This document shows, piece after piece, positions 9,378-19,696 of a stretch of 64,000 nt of DNA. Source of the DNA: Hyphomicrobiales bacterium (lineage in GTDB: Bacteria > Pseudomonadota > Alphaproteobacteria > Rhizobiales > Rhizobiaceae); the NCBI GenBank assembly GCA_900473175.1, contig UCKM01000025.1, positions 124,001-188,000 of the forward strand, in the 5' to 3' direction. Under the pieces are notes generated by a model. The model saw only the letters and a program-made list of their open reading frames with translations. It searched no databases and had not been told where the DNA came from. Positions within the stretch are counted from its first letter, which is position 1, and each line of letters opens with the position of its first letter. The translations under genes and the position numbers were made by a program.

Positions 9378-9836
9378 TTGCCATCCTTGAAATCCGGCGA
9401 TGGCGGTGGCACATTTGCGTCCATGGGGCACCGCGTCGCCTTTCTGGAAAAATCGTTTGAGAAAATGGATGCCAAGCTTGACCTCCTGATTGGTGAGGTC
9501 ATGCGTATAAAGGAGAGCATGCCCGAATTGAGGGCGGATGCATCGAGGGACATTTCGCAGTTGCGGGCCGATATTTCAAAAGACTTCTTAGGCGCAAGAG
9601 AAGATATGTCTTATCTCAAAGGCAGAATTGAAGGTACCGCGACTGTTGAAGCACTTGGACAATTTGTCGGACACGTCAAGACCCTCCCTTCGGCTGAGTC
9701 GTTCGGAGAGCTTCGTGGTCGAGTGGATAGCTTACCGACGACTGCCAAGCTCGCCAGCTTGCTCGGTCTTGCGGTCGCCGCAATCGGCATCATCAACAAC
9801 TGGCCGCTGGTAAAATCCTTTATCTTTGGTTCCTGA
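9378..9836 (+). CDS. Tail-anchored coiled-coil protein
   Basis: Protein of up to 152 residues: an N-terminal SGDGGGTFASM segment, a long heptad-rich helix with D-I-S-Q-L-R-A-D-I-S-type repeats, then a single membrane segment near residues 130-150 (SLLGLAVAAIGIINNWPLV) at the C-terminus. Similar small proteins with a GGGTF start, a coiled coil and one C-terminal helix are frequent in Rhizobiales chromosomes and prophages; their function is not known to me. The start is uncertain: TTG 9378 keeps the GGGTF segment, while ATG 9423 would lose it. Its 3' end overlaps the convergent DUF423 gene by 17 bases. Confidence 0.6.
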   Translation: MPSLKSGDGGGTFASMGHRVAFLEKSFEKMDAKLDLLIGEVMRIKESMPELRADASRDISQLRADISKDFLGAREDMSYLKGRIEGTATVEALGQFVGHVKTLPSAESFGELRGRVDSLPTTAKLASLLGLAVAAIGIINNWPLVKSFIFGS

Positions 9837-10185
9837 AATCCAGCCGGCGAAACGCTGTACCGGCAACGATGATCCAGCCGAGGATAAGCAATGAGCCACC
9901 AAGCGGGGCAGCAAAAGCAAAGAGCCTGTCGCCTGCATAATCGCGCGATGCCAGATCGCCAATGAAGAACAGCAGTCCCAATATCAACACCAGACCACCG
10001 AAATAGGCTGCCCTGTTGATCCTTGCTAGAAGTGATAGGGCCAGAAAGGCCGGCGCATGGATAAACAGCATCGGCGCGATTGTCGCCGTATGGCCGCTGG
10101 TGCTATGGGCGGCGGCAGCGTAGGCGGCAATGCCCGCGGCGCCGAACAGGCCGCCGAGACCCGCAAATAACCGATTGATTTCCAA
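9820..10185 (-). CDS. DUF423 inner-membrane protein
   Basis: Protein of 121 residues with four predicted membrane helices. The family landmarks are visible: an N-terminal GLGGLFGAAGIAAYAAAAH segment, HAPAFLALSL, the loop GDLASRDYAGDRLF, and AAPLGGSLLILGWIIVA near the end. DUF423 proteins (YgdD-like) are small conserved inner-membrane proteins of unknown role. The gene is just downstream of the aminotransferase gene on the same strand, 24 bases apart. Confidence 0.85.
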   Translation of the reverse strand: MEINRLFAGLGGLFGAAGIAAYAAAAHSTSGHTATIAPMLFIHAPAFLALSLLARINRAAYFGGLVLILGLLFFIGDLASRDYAGDRLFAFAAPLGGSLLILGWIIVAGTAFRRLDFRNQR

Positions 10186-10209
10186 GGCAATCTCCGTTGT
10201 ATCTTCAGC

Positions 10210-11310
10210 CTATTTGAGTGAGGTCAGGGCTTGGGGGAGTTGTTGCTCGAAATAGTCGAGCTCTTCCTCTGATCCAACGCTGACCCTGATGCAGCGGTCG
10301 AGCATCGGTGCCATCGGCTTGCGCACGAAAACGTCGCGCTCAATCAGGGCGTTGAGTACGGCAAGCGCATAGGGTCCGTCGTTTCCGCAGTCGATTGTGA
10401 CAAAATTGGTGGCCGAAGGGATGGCCTTCAATCCGTTGGCCGCCGCAATCCGGGAGATGCGATCGCGCCCTGCAATAATTCTGGCAATCACCGCCTTGAG
10501 ATAGTCTTGATCCTTAAGCGCGGCAAGCGCGGCAATCTGGGTCAGCCGGTTCATGCCGAAATGGTTGCGGATTTTGTCGAAGGCGCTGATTTGCTTTTCT
10601 GCGCCGAAGGCATAACCGCAACGCATGCCGGCAAGCCCATAGGCCTTGGAAAAGGTGCGCATGCGCAACACGTTTGGCCGCGATACATCAATGCGGGGAA
10701 GGGCCGTCTCTGGCGCAGTTTCGCCATAGGCCTCATCGAGAATGAGCATGGTGGTTGACGGCAGTGCTTCGATGAATTGCTCGATATCGGCAGCGCCCCA
10801 CCATGTGCCCATGGGATTGTCGGGATTGGAGAAATAGACCAGTGGCGCCTGCTCGCGTTTAACCGCAGCAAGGAGCGCCTCAAGGTCTTCCCTGTCGTCG
10901 CGATACGGCACTGTCACCAGTCGCCCACCAAATCCTGCCACATGAAAATTGAACGTCGGATACGCGCCGAGCGACGTGATCACCGGCGTGCCTTCGCCCA
11001 CATACTGCCGCACCGCGAGCCCCAGCAAAGCGTCAACGCCCTCGCCAACGACGACATTGGACGGAGCAACGCCAAGTTGGGCGGCAAGCGCCTGTTTCAG
11101 ATCGAAATTCTCCGGATCGGCATATTTCCAAGCCTCAGCGGCACTGTCCTTCATGGCTGCGATGACGGAAGGCGCAGGGCCGAAGCCGTTTTCATTGGCA
11201 CCAAGTCTTGCCCGGAACGGCCGCCCTCGCTTGCGTTCGAGTGCTTCTGGTCCGACGAAAGGCACTGTGGATGGGAGCGAGTCGACGAGTGAGGTGAAAA
11301 GCGGTTCCAT
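10210..11310 (-). CDS. HisC-like PLP-dependent aminotransferase
   Basis: Fold-type I aminotransferase of the histidinol-phosphate aminotransferase group, 366 residues. Visible landmarks are RLGANENGFGPAPSV at the N-terminus, FSNPDNPMGTW, ILDEAYGE, the PLP-lysine segment TFSKAYGLAGMRCGYAFG, and the C-terminal RVSVGSEEE with the substrate-carboxylate arginine. Rhizobiales carry several HisC paralogues, and with no his genes nearby this may be an aromatic or general aminotransferase. The first ATG is at 11310; the frame extends two codons to a TTG. No strong ribosome site is visible. Confidence 0.82.
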   Translation of the reverse strand: MEPLFTSLVDSLPSTVPFVGPEALERKRGRPFRARLGANENGFGPAPSVIAAMKDSAAEAWKYADPENFDLKQALAAQLGVAPSNVVVGEGVDALLGLAVRQYVGEGTPVITSLGAYPTFNFHVAGFGGRLVTVPYRDDREDLEALLAAVKREQAPLVYFSNPDNPMGTWWGAADIEQFIEALPSTTMLILDEAYGETAPETALPRIDVSRPNVLRMRTFSKAYGLAGMRCGYAFGAEKQISAFDKIRNHFGMNRLTQIAALAALKDQDYLKAVIARIIAGRDRISRIAAANGLKAIPSATNFVTIDCGNDGPYALAVLNALIERDVFVRKPMAPMLDRCIRVSVGSEEELDYFEQQLPQALTSLK

Positions 11311-11513
11311 AGGCAAGCGATAGCAGTTTTTACGTCGGTGAAAAGCAAAACTTCAGGCGTCATTTGGCCGATAGGGGTTTGAGTTTGCGCCATTCCCGAT
11401 GTTTCAGCGCAGCGTAACATGTGTGCCCTCCCGTGCATTTTACCCGGAACCAATAGCCAGCCCTTGGGTTTCCTAAACATTGAGCGGACAAAAAGCACAT
11501 AGAGAGGCACATC

Positions 11514-12017
11514 ATGAACAAGGTTCTTACACTTACCGCAGCGGCGTTCTTCGCAACCTCCGGTATTGCATTGGCGCAGGACAGCGTCGTCGTCGAAGTA
11601 CCTCAACGAGCACGCGATTACGTCATCGCGCATCCCTCAGATCCTGTGGTGGTGGACGGCGATGTCTCGCAAGGCTATGTTGTGCCGCAGCGGATCGTGG
11701 TGCACCCAATTCCAGAAAGCCCCGGTTACGGCTACATCTACGTGGATGGCCGCCCGGTGATCGTCTCCATGGAAAACCGTCAGGTCGTCTATCTTCCGGA
11801 CAGCTCTGATGCAATTCCCGACGATGCCATCACCTTTATCGAGCGCAATCCCGTTGATACAATCATGATTGACGGCCCGATTTCCAGGGGAATGGTCATT
11901 CCGGATGACATTCCATTAGTCGAGATTCCTGACCAGCCGCGCTATTCCTATGTTTACGTGGATCAGAGGCCGGCTCTTATCGACACGGGGACGCGCCGGG
12001 TCGTCTGGGTGCGTTGA
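11514..12017 (+). CDS. DUF1236 secreted protein
   Basis: Periplasmic or surface protein of 167 residues with a signal peptide (ending ALAQ). Two DUF1236-type units follow, each finishing with a Y-x-Y-x-Y-V-D-x-R/Q-P pattern: GYGYIYVDGRPVIV, and YSYVYVDQRPALIDTGTRRV. This domain is typical of Rhizobiales and has no assigned function. A perfect 10-bp stem-loop lies just after the stop and probably ends transcription from both this gene and the convergent ridA operon. Confidence 0.85.
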   Translation: MNKVLTLTAAAFFATSGIALAQDSVVVEVPQRARDYVIAHPSDPVVVDGDVSQGYVVPQRIVVHPIPESPGYGYIYVDGRPVIVSMENRQVVYLPDSSDAIPDDAITFIERNPVDTIMIDGPISRGMVIPDDIPLVEIPDQPRYSYVYVDQRPALIDTGTRRVVWVR

Positions 12018-12032
12018 TTTCATACCGATTGC

Positions 12033-12060
12033 AGTCTGACCGTTTTCAAGCGGTCAGACT
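12033..12060. terminator. Stem-loop between convergent DUF1236 gene and ridA
   Basis: Perfect 10-bp inverted repeat AGTCTGACCG and CGGTCAGACT with an 8-base loop, placed in the 49-base gap between two converging genes. There is no long U tract on either side, so its efficiency is uncertain; position argues for a bidirectional terminator. Confidence 0.6.
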
Positions 12061-12066
12061 AATCGT

Positions 12067-12462
12067 CTAATTCGGAATAAGGGCGGTCGCTTCGATTTCG
12101 ACAAGCGCACGATCTTCGAGCAGAGCAACAACCTGCACCAATGTCATGGCCGGAAAGTGACGACCAAACACGCGCCTATAGGCTTCGCCCAGGCGCCTCT
12201 GTTCGGCGACATAGGCCCTCTTGTCAGTGATGTACCAGGTCAATCGCACCAAGTGCTCCGGAGTGGCGCCGGCGCTTCTCAGAATGTCGGCAATATTGCG
12301 CATCGCCTGTTCGGCCTGCTCCACGAAATCGTCCGTCTCGAACGTCTGATCCTTGGTCCAGCCGATCTGACCGCCGATAAACAGCGTCTTGCCCTCGCCG
12401 ACCATGCCGTTCGAATAGCCCTTGGCTGGCGGCCATCCATCAGGATGCACAATCTCTACCAT
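12067..12462 (-). CDS. RidA-family enamine/imine deaminase
   Basis: Protein of 131 residues of the RidA/YjgF/UK114 family, trimeric enzymes that hydrolyse enamines and imines. It has the expected YSNGMVGEGKTLFIGGQIGW opening, the central LRSAGATPEHLVRLTWYITD, the FPAMTLVQVVALLEDRALVEIEATALI end and an arginine-containing active-site region. It is the last gene of a leftward operon of 2-aminobenzoyl-CoA-type enzymes. A role in hydrolysing the enamine formed when the amino-substituted ring is reduced is a specific inference from context. AGGAAAACCCGC precedes the start at 12462; the frame is open for 80 more codons but these are not RidA sequence. Confidence 0.85.
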   Translation of the reverse strand: MVEIVHPDGWPPAKGYSNGMVGEGKTLFIGGQIGWTKDQTFETDDFVEQAEQAMRNIADILRSAGATPEHLVRLTWYITDKRAYVAEQRRLGEAYRRVFGRHFPAMTLVQVVALLEDRALVEIEATALIPN

Positions 12463-12484
12463 GCGGGTTTTCCTGTCTTTCCTA

Positions 12485-14113
12485 TTAATTCTGGTTGGCG
12501 CGTCGCAGCTGAAACCGCTGTATCTTGCCGGTCGCCGTCTTCGGCAAGGCATCGACGAATTTGATCGAGCGCGGATATTTGTAAGGCGCGATAATCTGCT
12601 TGACGTGATCCTGCAGCCGCCTGATCGTCGCTTCATCCGGCGCAATGCCGGCACAAAGCACGATATGGGCCTGAACGATCTGGCCGCGCGCTTCGTCAGC
12701 CGCACCGATCACGGCACATTCGCTGACGTCTGGGTGGGCAAGCAATGCTGCTTCGACTTCAGGTCCGGCGATGTTGTAGCCCGATGAAATGATCATGTCG
12801 TCGGAGCGTGCGGCGAAATGGAAATAGCCGTCTTCGTCCTGCACAAAAGTATCGCCGGTCAGGTTCCAGCCGTCACGCACATATTTCTTCTGGCGGTCGT
12901 CCGCCATGTAGCGGCAGCCGGTCGGGCCGCGTACCGCAAGCTTGCCGATCTCACCGCGCGGAAGCTCACGCATATGGTCATCGACGATAATCGCCTCATA
13001 ACCCGTAACTGGTTTTCCCGTGCGACCGGGGCGAGAATCATCGAGCCGATTGCTGATGAATATATGCAGCATCTCGGTGGCGCCGATCCCATCGAGCAGC
13101 GGCTTGCCGGTCTTTGCGATCCAGGCTTCGTAGATCGGCGCGGGCAGCGTCTCGCCAGCCGATACGGCAACGCGCAGGGATGACAAGTCCGCGCCTTCAT
13201 CCATCGCTTGCAACATGACGCGGTAAGCTGTCGGTGCCGTAAAGCTGATCGTTGCCTTGTAGGTTTCGATGATCTCGACCATCTTTGGCGGCGTTGCCTG
13301 TTCGAGAAGGGTTGCCGCAGCACCGAACCGGAGCGGGAAGATTGCAAGGCCGCCGAGCCCGAAAGTGAAGGCTATCGGTGGTGAGCCGACGAACACGTCA
13401 TCGGGCTGGACGTTCAGCACCTCTTTTGCATAGGCATCGGCGATGATGAGAAGATCGCGGTGGAAATGCATCGTCGCTTTCGGTTCGCCCGTGGTGCCGG
13501 AGGTGAAACCCAGCAAGGCGACGTCGTCACGCCCGGTCTTGACCGCCTCGAAGCGTACCGGCTTGTCGAGCGCGATCCGGTCGAGCTCAGCATCATGGTT
13601 TGCCGTGCCATCGAAGCCGATGACCCGCTTCAGGAACCTGCTTTCCTTGGCGCAAGCCACCATGTCTTCCATCAGACGCGTGTCGCACAATGCAAGGCCG
13701 ATTTCCGCTTTATCGACGATCTGCGCCAATTCGCCGGCGCGCAGCATCGGCATGGTATTGACGACAACAGCGCCGACCTTCGTGGCTGCGAGCCAGCAAG
13801 CGACCATGGCAGGATTGTTGGCGGAGCGGATCAAGATGCGATTGCCTGGCTCGACGCCATAATGTTCGACAAGCGTATGGGCAATGCGGTTGGTCCAGTC
13901 CGTCAGCTCCTTGTAGGTGCGCCGGCGACCATTGCCGATTAACGCTGTATTATCGCCGAAACCCTTTTGGACCATGACATCGGTCAGCTCGACGGCTGCG
14001 TTCAACTGTTCCGGATACTGAAAATTATCCAGCAACAGATCCGGCCAATCCTCGACCGGCGGAAGATTATCCCTGGCGAAATGGTCCGTATGTGCGGTGG
14101 GTCCCAATAGCAT
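12485..14113 (-). CDS. Aryl-CoA ligase, probably 2-aminobenzoate-CoA ligase
   Basis: ATP-dependent acyl/aryl-CoA synthetase (ANL superfamily), 542 residues, forming the CoA thioester of an aromatic acid via the adenylate. Landmarks are the P-loop FTSGTTGEPKATMH, ISFTAPTAYRVM, IGATEMLHIF, the hinge region GDTFVQDEDGYFHFAARSDD, ISSGYNIAGPEVE, and the C-terminal catalytic lysine in PKTATGKIQRF. The FTSGTTGEPK start and IGATEMLH segment are typical of benzoate/2-aminobenzoate-CoA ligases. The adjoining monooxygenase-reductase fusion makes 2-aminobenzoate the best guess; benzoate or salicylate remain alternatives. It lies 2 bases after the acyl-CoA dehydrogenase gene. Confidence 0.82.
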   Translation of the reverse strand: MLLGPTAHTDHFARDNLPPVEDWPDLLLDNFQYPEQLNAAVELTDVMVQKGFGDNTALIGNGRRRTYKELTDWTNRIAHTLVEHYGVEPGNRILIRSANNPAMVACWLAATKVGAVVVNTMPMLRAGELAQIVDKAEIGLALCDTRLMEDMVACAKESRFLKRVIGFDGTANHDAELDRIALDKPVRFEAVKTGRDDVALLGFTSGTTGEPKATMHFHRDLLIIADAYAKEVLNVQPDDVFVGSPPIAFTFGLGGLAIFPLRFGAAATLLEQATPPKMVEIIETYKATISFTAPTAYRVMLQAMDEGADLSSLRVAVSAGETLPAPIYEAWIAKTGKPLLDGIGATEMLHIFISNRLDDSRPGRTGKPVTGYEAIIVDDHMRELPRGEIGKLAVRGPTGCRYMADDRQKKYVRDGWNLTGDTFVQDEDGYFHFAARSDDMIISSGYNIAGPEVEAALLAHPDVSECAVIGAADEARGQIVQAHIVLCAGIAPDEATIRRLQDHVKQIIAPYKYPRSIKFVDALPKTATGKIQRFQLRRANQN

Positions 14114-14115
14114 GA

Positions 14116-15273
14116 CTATCCCCTTGCAAGTTCCTGCCTTGCGATGATTATTTTTTGAACGTCTGATGCACCCTCATAGATGCGCAATGCCCGGATCTCG
14201 CGGTAAAGCCGTTCGACAGCGCTTCCCTTGCGCACACCCTCACCGCCGTGAATCTGAACCGCCTTGTCGATTACGCTCTGCGCGTGATCGGTGGCAAAGA
14301 GCTTTGCCATGGCTGCCTCGCGGCTGACCCGTTCGGCGCCGCTATCCTTCAACCAGGCGGCGCGGTAGACGAGGAGCGCAGCAGCGTCAATATCGAGCGC
14401 CATATCGGCAATATGACCTTGTACCATCTGCAGGTCTGACATCGGGGCGCCGAAGAGATGGCGGCTATTGGCACGCGCAACAGATTCATCCAGCGCCTTG
14501 CGGGCAAACCCGAGGGCGGCGGCTGCGACGGTGGAACGGAAAACATCCAGCACCGACATCGCTATGCGAAAACCTTGGCCGGGCATACCGATCATGGCGG
14601 AAGCGGGAATGCGGCAGCTGTCGAAGACGAGGCGGGCGAGAGGATGGGGCGCAATGACCTCCAGGCGCTCGGCAATCAGCAGCCCTTTTGTATTCGCCGG
14701 CACGATGAAGGCGGAAATACCTTTGGCGCCGGGACCTTCGCCAGTACGCGCGAAGAGCGTATAGACATCGGCGATGCCGCCATTCGAGATCCAGGTCTTT
14801 TCGCCATTGAGGAGGTAGCTGTCTCCGTCCGGTGTGGCTGACAGTTCGAGGTTGGCGACGTCGGAGCCCGATTTCGGCTCACTGAGCGCGAATGCGGAAA
14901 CGGCGTTGCCTTGGCGTGTCTCGCCCAGCCAGGCCCGGCGCTGCGACTCCGTTCCGAACAGTGATAGAGCCCCGGTGCCAAGACCCTGCATGGCGAAGGC
15001 AAAGTCGGCGAGGCCGTCATGCCGTGCCAAGGTTTCGCGGATCAGACAGAGGCTGCGGACGTCGAGCCTGCTGGCAGCGTTGTCAGGGTCGATAGCGGTG
15101 TGCAACAGCCATCCGCCCTCACCGAGTCTCGCAACAAGGTCGCGGCAGGCTGAGTCGACATTCTCGTGGTTAATGCCGTCGAGATTGCTGCAGGCCCATT
15201 CCTCGACGTCGTCAGCCAGCTGCCGATGATGATCCTCGAAAAACGGCCAAGCGAGAAATGACCGGTCAGTCAT
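14116..15273 (-). CDS. Acyl-CoA dehydrogenase
   Basis: FAD-dependent acyl-CoA dehydrogenase, 385 residues. It shows [74 protein letters not shown] near the C-terminus and the usual helical ends. In this operon it would introduce the double bond in the ring-reduced CoA intermediate. The start at 15273 (MTDRSFLAW) lies one base past the stop of the enoyl-CoA hydratase gene, so the two are translationally coupled. The substrate is inferred from neighbours only. Confidence 0.87.
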   Translation of the reverse strand: MTDRSFLAWPFFEDHHRQLADDVEEWACSNLDGINHENVDSACRDLVARLGEGGWLLHTAIDPDNAASRLDVRSLCLIRETLARHDGLADFAFAMQGLGTGALSLFGTESQRRAWLGETRQGNAVSAFALSEPKSGSDVANLELSATPDGDSYLLNGEKTWISNGGIADVYTLFARTGEGPGAKGISAFIVPANTKGLLIAERLEVIAPHPLARLVFDSCRIPASAMIGMPGQGFRIAMSVLDVFRSTVAAAALGFARKALDESVARANSRHLFGAPMSDLQMVQGHIADMALDIDAAALLVYRAAWLKDSGAERVSREAAMAKLFATDHAQSVIDKAVQIHGGEGVRKGSAVERLYREIRALRIYEGASDVQKIIIARQELARG

Positions 15274-15274
15274 G

Positions 15275-16087
15275 TCAATTTCCCTCGAAGGCTGGCGTCT
15301 GGTGCGCGACGAAAGCATTGTAGGCGCGTTCGAAATCCTGCGTCTGCATGCAGATCGCCTGCGCCTGGGCTTCCGCCTCGATGGCTTGATCGATGGACAT
15401 GGACCATTCCTGGTTAAGCATGGTCTTGGTCATCATATGGCCGAATGTCGGTCCTTCGGCGAGGCGGCGCGCCAGCTTCATCGCTTCCAAATCGAGTTCT
15501 TCCGCCGCGATGATGCGATTATAAAAGCCCCAGCGCTCGCCCTCTTCCGCCGACATGGTGCGACCGGTATAGAGCAGTTCCGCGGCACGGCCCTGGCCGA
15601 TGATCCTCGGCAATATGGCGCAGGCGCCCATATCGCATCCGGCGAGTCCAACGCGGGTGAATAGGAACGCAGTCTTCGCATTTGATGTCGCAAGCCGCAG
15701 ATCTGATGCCATGGCGATGATAGCACCAGCGCCGACGCACACACCGTCGACTGCCGCGATAACGGGTTTGCCGCAATGCACGATCGCCTTGACAAGATCG
15801 CCGGTCATGCGGGTGAAATCAAGCAGGCTCTTCATGTCCATCTTCAGCAGCGGACCGATGATATCGTGAACGTCGCCGCCGGAGCAGAAATTGCCGCCGT
15901 TCGACCCGAAGACGACCGCCTTGATATCGTCCGCAAAGGCGAGGGCGCGGAAGCAATCACGCAGTTCGGCATAGCTGTCGAAGGTCAGCGGATTTTTGCG
16001 CTCCGGGCGATCGAGCGAGATCAGCGCAATGCCATTTTCCACGCGCCATCTGAAATGGGTTGCCTGGTAGTTCGCCATTTCACGCAT
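15275..16087 (-). CDS. Enoyl-CoA hydratase/isomerase family protein
   Basis: Crotonase-fold enzyme of 270 residues. The oxyanion-hole segments are present: [17 protein letters not shown] and [25 protein letters not shown]-terminal part follows. Crotonase members in 2-aminobenzoyl-CoA operons hydrate or cleave the ring after reduction and oxidation. The start at 16087 is set by GGGGAGGAAAAC upstream; it overlaps the end of the marR gene by 8 bases. The exact reaction cannot be told from sequence. Confidence 0.86.
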   Translation of the reverse strand: MREMANYQATHFRWRVENGIALISLDRPERKNPLTFDSYAELRDCFRALAFADDIKAVVFGSNGGNFCSGGDVHDIIGPLLKMDMKSLLDFTRMTGDLVKAIVHCGKPVIAAVDGVCVGAGAIIAMASDLRLATSNAKTAFLFTRVGLAGCDMGACAILPRIIGQGRAAELLYTGRTMSAEEGERWGFYNRIIAAEELDLEAMKLARRLAEGPTFGHMMTKTMLNQEWSMSIDQAIEAEAQAQAICMQTQDFERAYNAFVAHQTPAFEGN

Positions 16088-16586
16088 CGTTTTCCTCCCC
16101 GGTGACGAGCCCTTGTGAATGTTCAATCGTATCGAGAATGGAGATGAGCCGTGCTGTGGCATCCGGGGTGAGACATCCGAATATGGCGTTGATCCAGAGC
16201 TCATGTGCCGCAGCCATCCTGGAAAATTCTTCGCGACCCTTGTGGGTCAAACGTACCAGCATTGCGCGCTTGTCGCCGGCGACAGGCACGCGCAGCACGG
16301 CACCGTCGGCGACGAGCCGTTCGATGATGCCGGTCACATTGCCATTGGAAACCCGCAGCGCCGACGACAATTCGCTCATCTTGAGACCTTCTTCGAATCG
16401 ATAGAGGGCGGCCATGACGTCAAAGCGCGGCAGCGTAGTATCGAATTCGATGCGCAGCTTCTCCCGGATTGTCGCCTCGACGTGCTTTGTCGTCTTAAGC
16501 ATTTTAAGCCAGAGGCGCAGGCTTTGCTTGATAAGGGCAGGGGATGTGTTGGTCGCAGCGGACGAACGCTGGTCCGGATCGCTCAT
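16080..16586 (-). CDS. MarR-family regulator of the aryl-CoA operons
   Basis: Transcription factor of 168 residues with the MarR winged helix. The recognition helix region is [21 protein letters not shown] and the wing is [20 protein letters not shown]. MarR proteins usually bind short palindromes as dimers and release DNA when a phenolic or aryl-CoA ligand binds. It is embedded in the operon it probably controls: its ATG overlaps the stop of the SDR gene (ATGA) and its end overlaps the hydratase start. The 26-bp palindrome at 19697-19722, between this operon and the divergent one, is the obvious candidate operator. AGGAGG precedes the start. Confidence 0.88.
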   Translation of the reverse strand: MSDPDQRSSAATNTSPALIKQSLRLWLKMLKTTKHVEATIREKLRIEFDTTLPRFDVMAALYRFEEGLKMSELSSALRVSNGNVTGIIERLVADGAVLRVPVAGDKRAMLVRLTHKGREEFSRMAAAHELWINAIFGCLTPDATARLISILDTIEHSQGLVTGEENDA

Positions 16587-17347
16587 ACTTCGCCTCCTGA
16601 TATGGAAATGGCCTGTCCTGTGAAGGACCCTGAATGGGGGCCGCACAACCACAGCACGATTTGTGCAATTTCATCCGGCTGGATCAGCCGCTTTTGCGGA
16701 TTGGAAGCGGCGACGGCCGCCACAGCCTCGTCACGGCTTTTGCCGGTCTTTTGCATGATGGTTTCGAGAGAGCGCTCGAGCAGCGGCGTTTCGGTAAAAC
16801 CGGGGCAGATCGCATTGACCGTAATGCGGGTCTTGGCAAGTTCGAGGGCGAGGGCACGCGTAAGGCCGACGACGCCATGTTTCGCCGCTGTGTAAGCGGT
16901 GACGTAAGCATAACCCTTCAGACCCGCCGTCGAGGCGATCGCGATGAGGCGGCCATTGTTGCGTTTCAACATCCCGGGTAGGGCGTGGTGATAGGTCATG
17001 AACACGCCATTGAGATTGAGATCAATCTGGCTCCGCCATGATTTAACGTCGAGACTTCGGAACGGCATACTTTCCGCAGCGCCCGCATTGGCAACAGCAA
17101 TATCGAGTTCGCCGATCTCGGAGCTGATGCGGTCGAACAGATTTTGCGATGAGGCCTCGTCGGTCACATCGGCGACGATCGGCAGGATGCGCTCCGATTT
17201 TGCGGCCGTCTCGTCGAGGACATTGGCCCGCCGCCCCGATATCACGACGCGGGCGCCTTGCTCTGCCAATTTCAGTGCAATCGCGGCACCGACCCCCGAG
17301 CCACCGCCGGTAACGAGTGCAACCTTGCCGTCAAGGGATACTGTCAT
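16583..17347 (-). CDS. Short-chain dehydrogenase/reductase
   Basis: NAD(P)-dependent SDR of 254 residues. It has the TGGGSGVGAAIALKLAEQGA nucleotide-binding turn, the NAG motif (VANAGAAES), the catalytic serine (IASTAG), and YTAAK with the catalytic tyrosine and lysine. C-terminal CPGFTETPLLE and [16 protein letters not shown] are standard. It probably oxidises a hydroxyacyl-CoA intermediate or acts on the ring alcohol; the second dehydrogenase of the pathway lies in the divergent operon. Its start codon follows directly on the stop of the monooxygenase-reductase gene. Confidence 0.88.
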   Translation of the reverse strand: MTVSLDGKVALVTGGGSGVGAAIALKLAEQGARVVISGRRANVLDETAAKSERILPIVADVTDEASSQNLFDRISSEIGELDIAVANAGAAESMPFRSLDVKSWRSQIDLNLNGVFMTYHHALPGMLKRNNGRLIAIASTAGLKGYAYVTAYTAAKHGVVGLTRALALELAKTRITVNAICPGFTETPLLERSLETIMQKTGKSRDEAVAAVAASNPQKRLIQPDEIAQIVLWLCGPHSGSFTGQAISISGGEV

Positions 17348-19645
17348 CTAGGCCCCCTCTATCGGTGTGACGACCTCGGCCCGCTCGGCCAGCCGGACCA
17401 TCTGATCACGGCCTGGATAATAGGGCTTCGGCCAAGCCTCGATCTTGTCGCGAAGTGCCACTGCGGCATGGAGCGTCCAGTAGGGATCAGCAAGATGCGG
17501 GCGCGCAAGACAGACGAGGTCCGCACGCCCGGCAAGCAGGATCGAATTCACATGGTCCGGCTCGTAGATATTGCCGACGGCCATGGTCGCCATGCCGGTC
17601 TCGTTGCGGATGCGGTCGGAAAATGGCGTCTGAAACATGCGGCCATAAACCGGCTTGGCCTCAATCGATGTCTGGCCGGCAGAGACGTTGCAGATATCGA
17701 CGCCTGCCTCTTGCAACATGCGGGCGATGTCGACCGCTTCGCGCGGCGTTACGCCATGCGCCCCGACCCAGTCATTGGCGGAAATGCGCATTGAGATCGG
17801 TTTTTCGCTCGGCCATATGAGGCGCACCATGCGGAAGACCTCAAGCGGGAATCGCAAACGGTTTTCCAGAGATCCGCCATATTCGTCGGTACGGTTGTTC
17901 ATCACCGGCGTGATGAAGGATGAAAGCAGATAGCCGTGGGCCGCATGAAGTTCCAACAGGTCGAAACCGGCGCGGTTCGCCATCTCTGCCGCCGCGACGA
18001 ACTCATCGCGTACCCGGTCCATATCGGCCCGGGTCATGGCCTGTGGCGTTTGATTGTGCTTCGACCAGGGCACGTCGGAGGCTGAGAGAACCGGCCAATT
18101 GCCGTCGGGCAGCGGAACATCATTGCCCTCCCAGCCGACACACGTTGATCCCTTGGCGCCGGAATGGCCGAGTTGACAGCCGATCTTGGCGTCAGTCTCC
18201 ATGTGAACGAAATCGACTATGCGCTTCCAGGCCGCCTCATGCTCCGGCGCATACATGCCCGCGCATCCGGGACTGATCCGCCCCTGTGGACTGACACAGG
18301 TCATTTCGATCATCACCAGGCCGGCGCCACCCTTGGCGCGCTCGCCATAATGGACGAGATGCCAGTCATTGGGTGTGCCGTCCACAGCCTTGTACTGCGC
18401 CATGGGTGAGACGACGATGCGGTTTTTCAGTTCCATGCCGCGCAGCCGGAACGGCGCGAACATCGGAGCACGCCGGGTACTGTGCTTCGCTCCGGCCTTT
18501 TCCTGAAACCAACTCTCGGCGCTTGCCAGCCAGTTGGGGTCGCGCAGGCGCAGGTTTTCGTGGCTGATGCGCTGCGAGCGCGTCAGCAGCGAATAGTTGA
18601 ACTGGACTGGGTCGAGATGGAAATAACGCTCCACATCTTCGAACCATTCGAGCGAGTTGCGGGCGGCCGATTGCAAGCGCAGGACCTGTAGCCGCCGCTC
18701 GTCCTCGTACTTGCCGAAGGCTGCGGCGAGGGTGTTCTCCTTGTGAACACAATCGGCAAGGGCGATTGCACTCTCAAGCGCAAGTTTCGTGCCCGATCCG
18801 ATGGAAAAATGTGCGGTCGCTGCCGCATCTCCAAGAAGAACGACATGCTTGTACGACCATTTTTTGCAGAGGACGCGCGGAAAACTGATCCAGGCCGAGC
18901 CGCGAATATGATTGGCATTGGTCATCAGCGCATGGCCGCCGAGATATTTGGCAAAGATCCGCTCGCATACGGCGATGGATTCCTGCTGGCTCATGTCGCC
19001 GAAGCCAAACTTCTCCCACGTCTCCTGGTTGCATTCGACGATGAACGTCGCGGTATCCGCGTCGAACTGGTACGCATGGGCCCATACCCGGCCGTGCTCG
19101 GTCTCTTCGAATATGAAGGTAAAGGCATTGTCGAATTTTTGATGGGTACCGAGCCAGACGAACTTGCATTTGCGCACGTCGATTTCAGGCTTGAAATGAT
19201 CGTTGAATGTGCTTCGCGTACGCGAGTTCAGCCCATCCGCCCCGATGACCAGATCATATTCGTTTGCAAGCGCGGCGACATCTTCGACAGGCGTTTCGAA
19301 ATGGAGATGAACGCCAAGCTCGCGTGCGCGCTCCTGCAACAGCAAGAGAAGTGTCTTGCGCCCGATACCGCAGAATCCGTGTCCGGTCGACACGGTTTCG
19401 GTACCCTTGATATGCACAGCTATGTCGTCCCAATAGGCGAAGTGGGCGCGGATCGCCTCGGCGCTTACCGGGTCATTCACCGCAAGATTGGCGAGTGTCT
19501 CGTTGGAAAGCACGACTCCCCAGCCGAATGTATCGTCGGCTTTGTTGCGCTCGATCACGGTAATGTCGTGGACAGGATTGCGCAGTTTCATGCTGATCGC
19601 GAAATAGAGACCAGCAGGTCCTCCTCCAAGACAAGCGATCTTCAT
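17348..19645 (-). CDS. FAD monooxygenase–old yellow enzyme fusion (2-aminobenzoyl-CoA monooxygenase/reductase type)
   Basis: Bifunctional flavoenzyme of 765 residues. The N-terminal part (about 1-370) is an aromatic hydroxylase: [20 protein letters not shown] at the start, the second FAD motif [20 protein letters not shown], and [14 protein letters not shown]. From about residue 395 a complete old-yellow-enzyme domain follows: [59 protein letters not shown] and [12 protein letters not shown]. This architecture is that of 2-aminobenzoyl-CoA monooxygenase/reductase described in Azoarcus evansii; databases often label it salicylyl-CoA 5-hydroxylase/oxidoreductase. It hydroxylates the CoA-activated ring and then reduces it. 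The ATG at 19645 is preferred over 19651 because GGGAG is spaced properly only from it. First gene of the leftward operon. Confidence 0.88.
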   Translation of the reverse strand: MKIACLGGGPAGLYFAISMKLRNPVHDITVIERNKADDTFGWGVVLSNETLANLAVNDPVSAEAIRAHFAYWDDIAVHIKGTETVSTGHGFCGIGRKTLLLLLQERARELGVHLHFETPVEDVAALANEYDLVIGADGLNSRTRSTFNDHFKPEIDVRKCKFVWLGTHQKFDNAFTFIFEETEHGRVWAHAYQFDADTATFIVECNQETWEKFGFGDMSQQESIAVCERIFAKYLGGHALMTNANHIRGSAWISFPRVLCKKWSYKHVVLLGDAAATAHFSIGSGTKLALESAIALADCVHKENTLAAAFGKYEDERRLQVLRLQSAARNSLEWFEDVERYFHLDPVQFNYSLLTRSQRISHENLRLRDPNWLASAESWFQEKAGAKHSTRRAPMFAPFRLRGMELKNRIVVSPMAQYKAVDGTPNDWHLVHYGERAKGGAGLVMIEMTCVSPQGRISPGCAGMYAPEHEAAWKRIVDFVHMETDAKIGCQLGHSGAKGSTCVGWEGNDVPLPDGNWPVLSASDVPWSKHNQTPQAMTRADMDRVRDEFVAAAEMANRAGFDLLELHAAHGYLLSSFITPVMNNRTDEYGGSLENRLRFPLEVFRMVRLIWPSEKPISMRISANDWVGAHGVTPREAVDIARMLQEAGVDICNVSAGQTSIEAKPVYGRMFQTPFSDRIRNETGMATMAVGNIYEPDHVNSILLAGRADLVCLARPHLADPYWTLHAAVALRDKIEAWPKPYYPGRDQMVRLAERAEVVTPIEGA

Positions 19646-19696
19646 CGGCATAACTCCCTTTAGCCTGCGTCCATCGTGTCACCGAGCGAAAATAAT